Shown here: one piece after another, positions 8,669 through 17,658 of the stretch
Layout of the letters: every line of letters starts with the position of its first letter
Numbering within the stretch: the stretch's first letter is position 1
Assembly: GCA_004552595.1 (NCBI GenBank)
Contig: SFNX01000012.1
Span: 1-47,423 of the forward strand
Direction: 5' to 3'
Source of the DNA: Lachnospiraceae bacterium
Lineage (GTDB): Bacteria; Bacillota; Clostridia; Lachnospirales; Lachnospiraceae
DNA length: 47,423 bases
Translations under genes and position numbers: made by a program
The notes under the pieces: model-generated
Seen by the model: the letters and a program-made list of their open reading frames with translations, nothing else
Database searches by the model: none
What the model was told of the DNA's origin: nothing

Positions 8669-9844
8669 TTAAATGTTTCTGTTTTCTCTTAAGCCGTTAA
8701 TGAAATGCTCCATTCTTCCCATAGCTATTTTAAGTTTTTCAATAGAGTAAGCATATGAAATTCTTAAAAAGCCTTCGCCACAGTCTCCAAATGCCGTTCC
8801 CGGAACAACTGCAAGATTCTCAGCATCAAGAAGAGCAAAAGCAAATTCCTCAGATGTCATATTGAATTCCTTAATGCAAGGGAACACATAAAATGCCCCA
8901 AAAGGCTCAAAGCATGGAAGACCCATTTCCTTAAATGCATTCATTAAGAAATTTCTGCGCTGATTATATGATTCACGCATTTTTGCAACATCTTCATCAC
9001 CATTTTTAATTGCTTCAACTGCTGCATACTGTGATGTAGTAGGCGCACACATAATCGCAAACTGGTGAATCTTAGTCATCTGCTCAATTATCGTTTTAGG
9101 ACCACATGCATATCCGAGTCTCCAGCCTGTCATGGCATATGACTTTGAAAAGCCGTTAATCAATATTGTTCTTTCCTTCATTCCCGGTAAAGATGCTATG
9201 CTTACATGGTCTTTTCCGTATGTCAGCTCTGAATATATCTCGTCTGACATAACAAAAATATCTTTTTCTATACAAATCTTTGCAATATCCTCAAGGTCTT
9301 TTCTTTCCATAATTGCACCTGTCGGATTGTTAGGGAAAGGAAGAATAAGAACCTTTGTCTTGTCGGTAATTGCGTCTAATAACTCTTCCTTTGTAAGTCT
9401 GAACTCATTTTCGTTTTTAAGTTCAATTATTACCGGTACTCCTCCTGCAAGTATGGTGCAAGGCTCATATGATACGTAGCTTGGCTGAGGAATTAAAACC
9501 TCATCGCCCGGATCAAGCATTGCACGTAATCCGATGTCAATTGCTTCAGAGCCTCCTACCGTTATTATTATTTCGCTCTTTGGGTCATAGCATACATCAA
9601 ATCTTCTCTTTAAATAATTGTTAATCTCTTCTCTAAGTTCAATAAGACCTAAGTTAGATGTATAAAAAGTTTTTCCCTTTTCAAGTGAGTATATGCCCTC
9701 ATCTCTTATATGCCACGGAGTATCGAAGTCAGGTTCACCAACACCTAAAGAAATAGTATCTTTTCTTTCGCTGGCAATATCAAAAAACTTTCGAATTCCG
9801 GAAGGCTTTATTTCTGTAATTGTTTTTGATAATGGATTTCTCAT
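8669..9844 (-). CDS. PLP-dependent class I/II aminotransferase (aspartate/aromatic type)
   Basis: The 391-residue length is typical. LGVGEPDFDTP near the N-terminus and NNPTGA mid-protein are class I/II signatures. The PLP lysine is in GFSKSYAMTGWRLG, near residue 234, and a C-terminal Arg in FLRISYAYS binds the substrate carboxylate. Substrate preference cannot be assigned; PatA-like or AspC-like are both possible. The start overlaps the Lrp/AsnC regulator stop by four bases (ATGA), so the regulator probably responds to an amino acid linked to this enzyme. Confidence 0.9.
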   Translation of the reverse strand: MRNPLSKTITEIKPSGIRKFFDIASERKDTISLGVGEPDFDTPWHIRDEGIYSLEKGKTFYTSNLGLIELREEINNYLKRRFDVCYDPKSEIIITVGGSEAIDIGLRAMLDPGDEVLIPQPSYVSYEPCTILAGGVPVIIELKNENEFRLTKEELLDAITDKTKVLILPFPNNPTGAIMERKDLEDIAKICIEKDIFVMSDEIYSELTYGKDHVSIASLPGMKERTILINGFSKSYAMTGWRLGYACGPKTIIEQMTKIHQFAIMCAPTTSQYAAVEAIKNGDEDVAKMRESYNQRRNFLMNAFKEMGLPCFEPFGAFYVFPCIKEFNMTSEEFAFALLDAENLAVVPGTAFGDCGEGFLRISYAYSIEKLKIAMGRMEHFINGLRENRNI

Positions 9845-10326
9845 GGTGTCATCATAATCCTTTCATCTTCGTACTTCTGATGCATGATTGTGCCGTGATC
9901 TTTGTACTTTTTAAGTATGAAATGAGTTGTAGTACTTAAAATAGAATCAAGTGTTGAAAGCTTCTGGGATACAAACATTGAAATTTCCTTTAATGACTTT
10001 CCTTCAATTGAAACTAACAAATCAAAGCCACCTGACATAAGATAGCATGCATTTACTTCCGGGTATTTATAAATTCTCTCGGCTATTTCATCAAAGCCTT
10101 TGTCACGCATAGGAGTCACTCTTACTTCAATAAGAGCATTAACCCTTTCTTCCGTAACCTTTTCCCAGTCAATAATTGTATGATAGCCGCAAATAATTCC
10201 TTCCGCTTCCATTTTCTCAAGCTCGTTCGCGACATCTATCTCTGTCATACCAAGAAGTATGGCCAGCTCCTTTAAATCAACCCTTGAATTTTTCTCAATG
10301 AAGTTAAGAATTTTTTCTCTCATCAT
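9841..10326 (-). CDS. Lrp/AsnC family transcriptional regulator
   Basis: The protein has 161 residues: an N-terminal helix-turn-helix (about 15-60) and a C-terminal RAM/AsnC ligand-binding domain (about 75-150, with VNACYLMSGGFDLLVSIEG). Members sense amino acids and often control the adjacent gene. There are two tandem ATG codons (10326 and 10323). The second sits at a better distance from AGGAG and may be the true start. Four-base overlap with the downstream aminotransferase indicates coupled translation. Confidence 0.92.
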   Translation of the reverse strand: MMREKILNFIEKNSRVDLKELAILLGMTEIDVANELEKMEAEGIICGYHTIIDWEKVTEERVNALIEVRVTPMRDKGFDEIAERIYKYPEVNACYLMSGGFDLLVSIEGKSLKEISMFVSQKLSTLDSILSTTTHFILKKYKDHGTIMHQKYEDERIMMTP

Positions 10327-10362
10327 TTTCTCCTTTCCTTTTGGAAATATTATATTAATACA

Positions 10363-10923
10363 TCAGTATCTTAAGTTATTATGACCTTTCTCATCATTAA
10401 GAAGTCTGTCAATCGGCGTAAGATACCTGATTTCATCCTGATTAACAATTATTCGTTTTTTGTCATTGGTTTCATAACCTATTACGGATGACATTATACC
10501 ATTACTGACAAGAATGTCGCTAAGCTCATAGGCATTTTCGGTACGAATTATAAATGAGCCCTTTGATGGATAGGTATATGGATTTACATCTGCCCATTCA
10601 CATATTTCGACCGTTTCCTGTCTTATTGATATCTTGTTTAAATCAATGCTGAGTCCTGTGTCAAACCGTTCAGCCATCTCCCACAGTGTTCCGAATATAC
10701 CCGTGTCAGAAATCTCAACAATACATTCATCATTAACATCAAAACAAGATTTCTTAATCACCTCAATAATACTATCACGAGTTAGCATTTCTCTTCCAGT
10801 CATTTCATCGGTAAGTGATAAGAATCTATTAGAAAACCTGCATTTTAGTGCAGGTTTTTCTTTAATAATAATATTATGTGTAGCCTCAAGTGCCACATAT
10901 CCTGCATGTATAATATTCATCAT
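10363..10923 (-). CDS. Stand-alone HypE / AIR-synthase-related C-terminal domain protein
   Basis: The 186 residues match only the C-terminal half of HypE/AIR-synthase-like proteins, which are normally about 330 residues. The clearest part is TGIFGTLWEMAERF followed by IRQETVEICEWADVNPY at residues 100-116, and the VIGYETNDKKRI segment. The N-terminal ATP-binding domain with its Asp/Gly metal motifs is absent. Upstream is the in-frame end of vanW, so it is not a simple cut inside a longer ORF. Residues 1-65 are a diverged remnant of the inter-domain region. No hydrogenase gene is nearby. The start overlaps the vanW stop. Function is unknown: it may be a non-catalytic paralogue or a decayed copy. 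Confidence 0.75.
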   Translation of the reverse strand: MMNIIHAGYVALEATHNIIIKEKPALKCRFSNRFLSLTDEMTGREMLTRDSIIEVIKKSCFDVNDECIVEISDTGIFGTLWEMAERFDTGLSIDLNKISIRQETVEICEWADVNPYTYPSKGSFIIRTENAYELSDILVSNGIMSSVIGYETNDKKRIIVNQDEIRYLTPIDRLLNDEKGHNNLRY

Positions 10924-12518
10924 TGTCCCATCGCCGCGGCGGCCTGTGCAGCAGCAGTAAGTGATGCTATTGTCTGCTTGACATAGTCAATGCTTCCTGT
11001 AGCTATTGCAGCATCCATAGTAGCAACAACATTTGCATCCATTGCACCTGTTCCAACTGTAGCTGTTCTAGGCGACGGATGATATGTACTCTTATTAATC
11101 TTTATTCTCTCTGTCTCAACACCGTCAACCTTAACTATTTTCCATAGTTCACCGGTGTATCCGATATGTGCAGACTGTGTTGAAATAAATCCGACAGGCT
11201 TTGACGGATCGGCAATAATTTTCTCGCCTTCAGGCTCTGTCTTTGATGTCTCAACACTTTCAAATTCTACGGTTCTTCTTGGATCTCTTGTATCCTTACC
11301 ATATATATTAAATGTTATCTTCTTTTCATCTGTAGTATAACCTTCAATATATATTGGATAGTCCGTATTATTTGTAAATTTAAAGTCTTTATATGTTCCT
11401 GCAATTGCAGCATCAGAGCTTAAATCAACGTAAGTAACTACCATCGAATGAGGTGAACGCTCATCGACCTGTAATTCAGAACGTATTACCGCATTATAAA
11501 GAGTGGAGCTCACCTGACATATTCCACCTCCAAGCGATTCTACAACCATACCGTTAAGGTACGAACCTGCCATGAAATAGCCGTTTTCCTCTGTAAACGG
11601 ACTTACAGAATTATACATTGAGAACTGCTCTCCCGGATAAAGAACCGTACCGTTAACATGTCTGCAGCCTGTATTGACGTTTCCCGACCTGTCCTGAGAA
11701 GAAGTCTTAAAGCTTGTAGTATATGTTCCAAGTATGTCAGTCATCTGAGAAAGTGCCTCTTCATCAATATCTGACTCATAAACATCTGTTGTAAGTGCAA
11801 CATACAAATCGCCTTCTCCGATATTTGAGAGCACACTCATTATATCACTAACAGATTTTGCTACGTTTATTTCGACTCCTGCCACGCCCTGGCTTTTAAT
11901 AACAAAGTGTCCATCTACACGTTCAATGACTGCATTTGTCGGTCTTATATTGCTTCTGTCCGCCTCTTCATTAATGAGCTCTGTGATTTTTTCCCTGTCA
12001 AAATCAAGCTGAACATCATAAACCTTCGGACTCTTCTTCAAATCACAAATCGTTTTATATTGCTCGATGAGATTTCCGCCTTTACCAAGTCCCATCGCAT
12101 CAATGATAATGTCTTTATTGCCCCATTTAATTCCTAAATCTGAAAGCGGGAACTGAACAATGTTTTCATTAATGGATTCTATTGCAAGATTTCTGCTTGA
12201 AACGGAATCCACATAGCCGTTAACAGCGTTCAATGCCTGCTTATATGTCATACCTGAAATATCAATGCTGCCCGCATACACTCCGTCAATAATTGTGCCC
12301 GGGATGTCTTCAATTTCCTCTTCTGCCTTTTTATTGAAATCTTCCACATATATGTCATCTAAAAATCCGGCATATTCTAAATTAAATCCTACAGGGTCAG
12401 AAATAGAAGCTCCACCTATTGCAATGTCAAATGATGCAGCCGTATCAAGTGCGTTAACACAACAAATCAGTGTCGTCGCGCTAATTAATGAAATTAATGA
12501 CTTATAAAAACATTTCAT
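10920..12518 (-). CDS. VanW/YoaR-family secreted protein with peptidoglycan-binding-like domains
   Basis: The 532-residue protein starts with a hydrophobic signal segment (about 5-30). A PG_binding_4-type region follows (about 60-260), then the VanW core (about 270-400) with the signature SLGGGICQVSSTLYNA. A C-terminal tail is rich in Ala. Family members sit at the cell wall and are linked to glycopeptide resistance clusters, but their biochemical role is unknown. GAGGAA seven bases before the start supports the ATG at 12518. It is 21 bases after a 31-codon membrane peptide gene and overlaps the HypE-like gene. Confidence 0.88.
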   Translation of the reverse strand: MKCFYKSLISLISATTLICCVNALDTAASFDIAIGGASISDPVGFNLEYAGFLDDIYVEDFNKKAEEEIEDIPGTIIDGVYAGSIDISGMTYKQALNAVNGYVDSVSSRNLAIESINENIVQFPLSDLGIKWGNKDIIIDAMGLGKGGNLIEQYKTICDLKKSPKVYDVQLDFDREKITELINEEADRSNIRPTNAVIERVDGHFVIKSQGVAGVEINVAKSVSDIMSVLSNIGEGDLYVALTTDVYESDIDEEALSQMTDILGTYTTSFKTSSQDRSGNVNTGCRHVNGTVLYPGEQFSMYNSVSPFTEENGYFMAGSYLNGMVVESLGGGICQVSSTLYNAVIRSELQVDERSPHSMVVTYVDLSSDAAIAGTYKDFKFTNNTDYPIYIEGYTTDEKKITFNIYGKDTRDPRRTVEFESVETSKTEPEGEKIIADPSKPVGFISTQSAHIGYTGELWKIVKVDGVETERIKINKSTYHPSPRTATVGTGAMDANVVATMDAAIATGSIDYVKQTIASLTAAAQAAAAMGQ

Positions 12519-12539
12519 ATTTCCTCATAGAACATTTAT

Positions 12540-12635
12540 TTAAAGTAATGATACTACCATTGGGACAACCATGGCAATTACTAAAATTAATACAATAATG
12601 GCAGAAATAATTTGCTTTTGTTTTTGTTTTCTCAT
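12540..12635 (-). CDS. 31-residue single-span membrane peptide
   Basis: A short reading frame of 31 codons has a basic N-terminus MRKQKQKQ and a hydrophobic helix of about 21 residues (IISAIIVLILVIAMVVPMVV) that reaches the C-terminus. GAGGT lies seven bases before the ATG, a good spacing. The same frame extends upstream, but that extension would be antisense to the gene at 12676 and has no ribosome site. A candidate -10 is present on this strand at 12654-12659. It precedes vanW by 21 bases and is probably co-transcribed. Function is unknown. Confidence 0.6.
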   Translation of the reverse strand: MRKQKQKQIISAIIVLILVIAMVVPMVVSLL

Positions 12636-12675
12636 AAAATATACCTCATATTGATTATAATTAAGGAAGAACACT

Positions 12676-13341
12676 ATGTTTCCTATATTTTTTCTATTTG
12701 TAATATTTGCTCTCATAACGTTTCTATATATGAATAAGAGCAACAACAGTCTGTCAAAAGAAAAGGAAGAATTCCTCGAAAGAGAGCGGGCCGCTAACAG
12801 TGTGCGCAAAATGCCTCTTACCGATTTAGAATACATTGATGTAGACTTAAGTTCTCTTCCTAAAATAGAGACAGATGATGAGTATATTTTGGAGCGCCTT
12901 AATACGCTTAACCGTTTAGCTTCTGACGATGTAAAAATAGCCAATCTTTCTTCTTACACCAACACGGAACTGAAGCTTAAATACGGTGTTGCAAATTTGA
13001 CACTTCTTACAGAATACGACCAGAATTTCACGACTCTATGCCGTTGTCTTTACGAGATATCAAAACGTCTCTATGATTTAAAAGACATCGAAAAAGCAAA
13101 GGCTTATCTTGAGTACGGAATAATTTGTAAAACTGATTTAAAGCTTCATTATACTCTTTTGGCAGATATATACGAAGAAAATCTTCAGTATAAAGAAATA
13201 GTATCTCTTATTTCAAGCGCAAAAACTGTTAATTCTGCTCTTAAGACTTCTCTTATAAAGGATCTTGAAGAACGACTTAAAGGTACAAATTATTCGGCTG
13301 ATGATGAAAAGACACCTCTTGAAGACATCAGCTTAAGCTAA
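12676..13341 (+). CDS. Membrane-anchored alpha-helical (TPR-like) protein of unknown function
   Basis: The 221 residues begin with one hydrophobic helix (about 2-18), then a charged segment. The rest is alpha-helical, with paired helices around 115-200 spaced like tetratricopeptide repeats (for example YDLKDIEKAKAYLEYGI). I do not recognise a named family. AAGGAAG at the right distance supports the start. It is divergent from the 31-residue peptide gene, with only 40 bases between them, and convergent with the DHHW gene (one base between the stops). Membrane anchoring facing the cytoplasm is inferred from the short N-terminus. Confidence 0.7.
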   Translation: MFPIFFLFVIFALITFLYMNKSNNSLSKEKEEFLERERAANSVRKMPLTDLEYIDVDLSSLPKIETDDEYILERLNTLNRLASDDVKIANLSSYTNTELKLKYGVANLTLLTEYDQNFTTLCRCLYEISKRLYDLKDIEKAKAYLEYGIICKTDLKLHYTLLADIYEENLQYKEIVSLISSAKTVNSALKTSLIKDLEERLKGTNYSADDEKTPLEDISLS

Positions 13342-13342
13342 G

Positions 13343-14815
13343 CTATCTTGCCTTAACATACTCAATTATGTTAGGCATTACCTCAAACATATATTTGTCA
13401 AATCGTTCAACGCTTCCGATGATTAGTACATCTGTATCCTTGAAATCATCCTTAACCTCGTCAAGTGCGTTTCTGTGTGCAACGCAAAGTGTCGAGTAAT
13501 CCTGTGACAAATAAGGTATCATTGCGAGTCTGAATGAGTCTCCTATCATTAACACCTTTTCATTATTCGGATTATTTGATGTTGAGCGGTATACGTTTGA
13601 CGGAAGAATAAAACTCTTTTCACCTTCAAACCAGTTCACGGTATACTCAGGCTTATAGAAAATAACGTAGTCCGTATCGTTGACATACATATCGGCATCA
13701 AGACTTCCGGTATCGATCAGCCCCTTCTGCGTGAACTTGGTAGGTAGCACTTCAAGGTCGTTAATGTTAGTAGTTTCAATGCCCATCTTCTCATATAGAG
13801 CCATTAATCCGACAAAAGCACCTGCCTGTGTCCAGTGAGTGTCATAAGGGAAATACATTTCGTAATATTTCTTTCCTGCCTTCAATTCATCTATCGGATA
13901 TACAAAGTCAACGTCTGTATTTTCCATCATATATTTTGCAAATACATCTTCTCTTTTTTCAGTTGTCTTAACAGAATAGCTTGGCATATATTCAGGATAT
14001 ACCTGCTCTTTATTCGGCATAATCATCATACCAAGCTTTATGCCCTTTTCATCGCAGGCATCTTTAAGCTCCTGACAAAGAGAAGCCCATTCTTTCATTT
14101 CTTCCTCGCTTAATATGTTTGTGCCGCTGTAATATGCGATACTGTTATCACCCGCATAGTAAAGCCAGTCAGACCTTCCCTTTATTACTCTTCCTTCGCC
14201 CTCATTCGGCGGTAGATATGTTGTATCGATAAGCTTTTCAGAAAAGTCTGTCTTTAAATATCTTCCGCAGTTTTGACATCTCTTAAGAGTGTATCCATAC
14301 GTTTCATAGGAAGGCTTAATAATATCTATTACTTTATACTCATGAATACCTTTTGCTTCAAGCTCAGCTGCCTTTTCTATAGGGGTAGGCTCTTCATTTT
14401 CCGAAACATCAACTGATTCTGCTTCCTTTTCGTCTCCGAGTATTTCATCAACATCTTTATTTGATGAAACCTCAATATTCTCCATTGAGCCCTTTTGTCC
14501 GATTGCCTCAATAAGAACAGGCTGTATTCTGTTCTGATATACATACTCAAGCTTAGAATTAGCCTTTCTGTATTTAAGGATAATTTTACTTCTAAACGGA
14601 ACCCTGTCGTTATAATACTCCTCTAATTCAGACGTTAGGTTTTTAAGTGTAACGTCTTCATCAATCTCACAGATAGCTCTGTTCTCAGATAGTTCTTCAG
14701 TCGAAGACGTATTGTCACGTAATGAAAAAACACCAAGCAGAGTCCAGACAATAGTTGGAACCGTAATAAGAGCAACAAATATTATAATTTTAATCTTTTT
14801 TGCAAAATCACTCAT
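13343..14815 (-). CDS. DHHW-family, AlgJ/AlgX/DltD-like SGNH protein for polysaccharide O-acetylation
   Basis: The 490-residue protein has one N-terminal membrane helix (about 8-30) and an extracytoplasmic SGNH-like domain. Asp325 and His327 in PYDTHWTQ form the DHHW motif, and Ser427 in MIGDSFR is the candidate nucleophile. It follows an MBOAT gene on the same strand by 30 bases; such pairs move acetyl groups onto exported polysaccharide. Residues 158-190 (HEYKV, then RCQNCG with Cys180 and Cys183) look like an inserted zinc-ribbon-type repeat of the kind found in clostridial surface proteins. An acidic stretch spans 120-150. No strong ribosome site precedes the start. Confidence 0.85.
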   Translation of the reverse strand: MSDFAKKIKIIIFVALITVPTIVWTLLGVFSLRDNTSSTEELSENRAICEIDEDVTLKNLTSELEEYYNDRVPFRSKIILKYRKANSKLEYVYQNRIQPVLIEAIGQKGSMENIEVSSNKDVDEILGDEKEAESVDVSENEEPTPIEKAAELEAKGIHEYKVIDIIKPSYETYGYTLKRCQNCGRYLKTDFSEKLIDTTYLPPNEGEGRVIKGRSDWLYYAGDNSIAYYSGTNILSEEEMKEWASLCQELKDACDEKGIKLGMMIMPNKEQVYPEYMPSYSVKTTEKREDVFAKYMMENTDVDFVYPIDELKAGKKYYEMYFPYDTHWTQAGAFVGLMALYEKMGIETTNINDLEVLPTKFTQKGLIDTGSLDADMYVNDTDYVIFYKPEYTVNWFEGEKSFILPSNVYRSTSNNPNNEKVLMIGDSFRLAMIPYLSQDYSTLCVAHRNALDEVKDDFKDTDVLIIGSVERFDKYMFEVMPNIIEYVKAR

Positions 14816-14845
14816 TTAATTTCTGATTAAATTTCCTTTTACTCG

Positions 14846-16330
14846 CTAGAACTGGAAATATATAAAGGCATTATATGTTCCGCTTACAATCATCATGATT
14901 GAAACGCACATTATTGCCATCTGAATTACAAAATCAACTGTTACTATGACTGTGTTGTCCTTAAATTTGTCATATATCTTGGCAAATATTCTCTGAGCAA
15001 TCCCAAGAAACAAGATTGCAAAAACAAATGCAATAATAACTTTCATCGACAAATATGAAAGTATTGTGTAGTCACCGCCGGACTTTGTGAATAACTGCAT
15101 AATATAAAGCTTTGCCTGAAGAAGAGTATCTGACCTAAAAAGCACCCATCCAATCATTACAAAAAACATCGTATATATTCTGTTAATGAGTTTTATCGGG
15201 TTTTTCTCAAGTACTCTCTTAAGGAACAGTCTCTCAATTATAAGAAGAGCTGCATACATAAGTCCCCAGCATATGAATGTAAAGTTTGCACCATGCCATA
15301 TTCCGGTCAACAGGAATACTATAAACAGATTAAAACAAGTCCTTCCGATTCCCTTTCTGCTGCCGCCAAGCGGAATGTAGACATATTCCTTAAACCATGA
15401 TGAGAGCGAAATATGCCATCTTCTCCAGAATTCCTGGATTGACGTTGACATATACGGATAATTAAAGTTTTCCTTAAATGAAAATCCGAACATCTTTCCA
15501 AGGCCGATTGCCATATCAGAATACCCCGAAAAATCATAGTAAATCTGAAATGTATAGGCAATCATCCCAAGCCATGCAACAGGAGCGCCAAGCTTTTGTG
15601 TTTCAAGTGCAAATATTGCATCTGAGACTTCTGCAAGCGTGTTTGCAATTAATACCTTCTTACCCATACCATAGGAAAATCTCTTAATTCCATATAAAAA
15701 TAAGTCGATTGATTCTTTTCTGTTAAGAATCTGACCGGAAACATCTTTATACTGTACAATAGGTCCTGCAATAAGCTGTGGAAATAATGAAACGTAAAGA
15801 GCAAAGTCTAAAATATTTTCCTGTGCTTCACTTTCCCCCTTATACACATCAATAACATAACTCATAGCCTGGAATGTAAAGAACGAAATGCCTATTGGCA
15901 ATACAATTTCCTTAAGTCCTAAGGCTCCTGTTCCCTCCATATATTTCATCGCATTAACAAAACCCTTTGCGCCAAGCGAAAGAATATTCTCAATGATAAT
16001 TACAACCATATTGAAATATTTGAAGAAGAAAAGAACAGACAGGTTAAGGGTTATTGTTACTATAAGACCTGTTTTTTTCTTCTTAATATCATCCTTATTA
16101 TTATCAATAAATCTGCCACCCGCATAATCGATAACAATTGTTCCCATCATAATAAGGAGGTAGTAAATACCACCCCACGCATAAAAAACGAAACTTGATA
16201 AAAGTAAAAAGAGATTTTTTAACCTAATTCTTTGAGATTCATCTTTAAACTTAAGAATTGAAAGTATGAAATTGACAATAATAACTACAGGCAGAAATAC
16301 CCATAGAAATACCATTGAATTAAAAAGCAT
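14846..16330 (-). CDS. MBOAT-family O-acyltransferase (AlgI/DltB-like)
   Basis: The 494 residues contain about ten to twelve membrane helices. FNYPYMSTSIQEFWRRWHISLS is split by the AlgI-type signature, and the catalytic His is in IWHGANFTF. The protein takes an acyl, usually acetyl, group across the membrane and hands it to a partner, here the downstream DHHW protein. AAGGAG seven bases upstream supports the start. The promoter of the divergent C39-like gene overlaps its upstream region. The acceptor polymer is not identifiable; exopolysaccharide or teichoic acid are both possible. Confidence 0.93.
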   Translation of the reverse strand: MLFNSMVFLWVFLPVVIIVNFILSILKFKDESQRIRLKNLFLLLSSFVFYAWGGIYYLLIMMGTIVIDYAGGRFIDNNKDDIKKKKTGLIVTITLNLSVLFFFKYFNMVVIIIENILSLGAKGFVNAMKYMEGTGALGLKEIVLPIGISFFTFQAMSYVIDVYKGESEAQENILDFALYVSLFPQLIAGPIVQYKDVSGQILNRKESIDLFLYGIKRFSYGMGKKVLIANTLAEVSDAIFALETQKLGAPVAWLGMIAYTFQIYYDFSGYSDMAIGLGKMFGFSFKENFNYPYMSTSIQEFWRRWHISLSSWFKEYVYIPLGGSRKGIGRTCFNLFIVFLLTGIWHGANFTFICWGLMYAALLIIERLFLKRVLEKNPIKLINRIYTMFFVMIGWVLFRSDTLLQAKLYIMQLFTKSGGDYTILSYLSMKVIIAFVFAILFLGIAQRIFAKIYDKFKDNTVIVTVDFVIQMAIMCVSIMMIVSGTYNAFIYFQF

Positions 16331-16344
16331 TTATTCTCCTTCAG

Positions 16345-16373
16345 TTGCATTTCATTTTCACAAAAAGTATAAT
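16345..16373 (+). promoter_or_regulatory. Sigma-A promoter placing transcription start on the ATG at 16380
   Basis: -35 TTGCAT (16345-16350), a 17-base spacer and a perfect -10 TATAAT (16368-16373). The expected start site, six to seven bases downstream, falls on or next to the A of the ATG at 16380. No Shine-Dalgarno sequence is present. Confidence 0.65.
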
Positions 16374-16379
16374 TTCTTC

Positions 16380-17003
16380 ATGAATGCACTGATTTTATTA
16401 TTTTATCGAATAGTAACGTTTTTTACAAGGGTACCCGCCAAAACACGGGATTTAAATACAGCAGTTTTAACACCTTTATTACATGATTATTCGACCGATA
16501 AATCGGGCTTTATTGACAATCAGTCAGACTTTCACGGTATCCCATACGGGAAAGGCACTCTTAGTGCTAACGGGTGCGGTCCGATTGCACTTTATAATGC
16601 GCTTATTCAGATGAATTACGATAAGCTGACTCTTTCTTCTGTCATTGAGTTTTTAGAGAAGAAGGGAGCTACGCTATATGGAAAATACGGGACTTCACCT
16701 TACGCGATTAATCATTTTCTAAAGTCAAAAGGCTTTATTACAAAATTATATAAAGGTAAAAGCAGCATTAAGCTTAATAAGTTTTCCGATAAATTTGAAG
16801 CATTCATTTCTTTAATTTATAATGATTCAGGAAGCCTTAAAAAAGGACTGCATTTCATTTGCACAGTGAAAACCTCCGATTGTCTGTTTAATACTCACAA
16901 CCCTTTTCATACAGCAGACTCATTATATAATGCACTAAAATTGTGTTCGAATGATGAAATTCTGCATGTTTGTACAATCGGAATAAAAAAGAATCATACC
17001 TGA
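16380..17003 (+). CDS. C39-like cysteine-peptidase-fold protein, probably translated from a leaderless mRNA
   Basis: The protein has 207 residues from the ATG at 16380. Residues 2-16 are hydrophobic and may be a signal or anchor. Cys66 in NGCGPIALYNAL matches the catalytic Cys motif of C39/papain-like peptidases. His158 in GLHFICTV and Asn174 in NTHNPF are the candidate partners. Such domains cleave peptides or act as transglutaminase-like enzymes; the substrate is unknown. A longer frame begins at 16266 but would overlap the MBOAT gene and lie upstream of the promoter. It opens a five-gene run (C39-like, HAD, DUF4317, SDR, exonuclease), with 22 bases to the next gene. Confidence 0.7.
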   Translation: MNALILLFYRIVTFFTRVPAKTRDLNTAVLTPLLHDYSTDKSGFIDNQSDFHGIPYGKGTLSANGCGPIALYNALIQMNYDKLTLSSVIEFLEKKGATLYGKYGTSPYAINHFLKSKGFITKLYKGKSSIKLNKFSDKFEAFISLIYNDSGSLKKGLHFICTVKTSDCLFNTHNPFHTADSLYNALKLCSNDEILHVCTIGIKKNHT

Positions 17004-17025
17004 TCAATCGAAAGGATATATTAAT

Positions 17026-17658
17026 ATGAAGAAAATAGATACAGACGGAATAATATTTGATATAGACGGAACTATATGGAATACTACATTTGTTGTGGAG
17101 AAGGCGTGGAACAGGGCGCTTGATGAATGCGGATTAAGTAATCATCACGTAAGTGCAAAGACTTTACAGGGTCTTTTCGGACTGCCTATGATGGACATAA
17201 TAGATGCGATACTTCCCGGTGAATCCTTAGAGAAGAAGCTTGAATTTAAACCACTCTGCTATAAATATGAGGATGAATACATAAACAGGGAATCGGGTAC
17301 TCTTTACGATGGAATGGTAGAAACTGTTAAAAAGCTTTCCGAGAAATACCCTCTGTTTATAGTAAGTAACTGTCAGGGCGGTTATATTGAGCTTATGCTT
17401 GAAAAGACAGGTATGAAGCCATACTTTAAAGACTTTACCTGCCCTGCATATACAGATAAATTCAAGGCAGACAACATTAAAATTATCTGTGAACGAAACG
17501 GCATAAAAAAGCCTCTTTACATCGGAGATACCAAGATGGATGCTGATGCATGTAAGGAAGCAAATGTTCCTATCTGCTTTGCATCATATGGATTCGGAAC
17601 TGTTGAAGATCCCGATTATACTATAGAAAAAATAAGTGATATTCTGGAGTTAGTGTAA
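17026..17658 (+). CDS. HAD-superfamily hydrolase (phosphoglycolate phosphatase-like)
   Basis: The 210-residue protein carries HAD motif I FDIDGTIWNT (Asp12 nucleophile, Asp14), motif II in FIVSNCQGG, a Lys in TDKFKADN, and motif IV YIGDTKMDADACKEA. A helical cap sits between motifs I and II (about 20-95). It removes phosphate from a small molecule; the substrate is not predictable. AAGGA precedes the start. The stop and the next start overlap as TAATG, so it is coupled to the DUF4317 gene. Confidence 0.92.
   Translation: MKKIDTDGIIFDIDGTIWNTTFVVEKAWNRALDECGLSNHHVSAKTLQGLFGLPMMDIIDAILPGESLEKKLEFKPLCYKYEDEYINRESGTLYDGMVETVKKLSEKYPLFIVSNCQGGYIELMLEKTGMKPYFKDFTCPAYTDKFKADNIKIICERNGIKKPLYIGDTKMDADACKEANVPICFASYGFGTVEDPDYTIEKISDILELV

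Noticed and set aside
12540..12944. 134-codon minus-strand frame ending in the small membrane peptide
   Set aside because: The upstream part is antisense to the gene at 12676 and lacks a ribosome site; only the last 31 codons have one.
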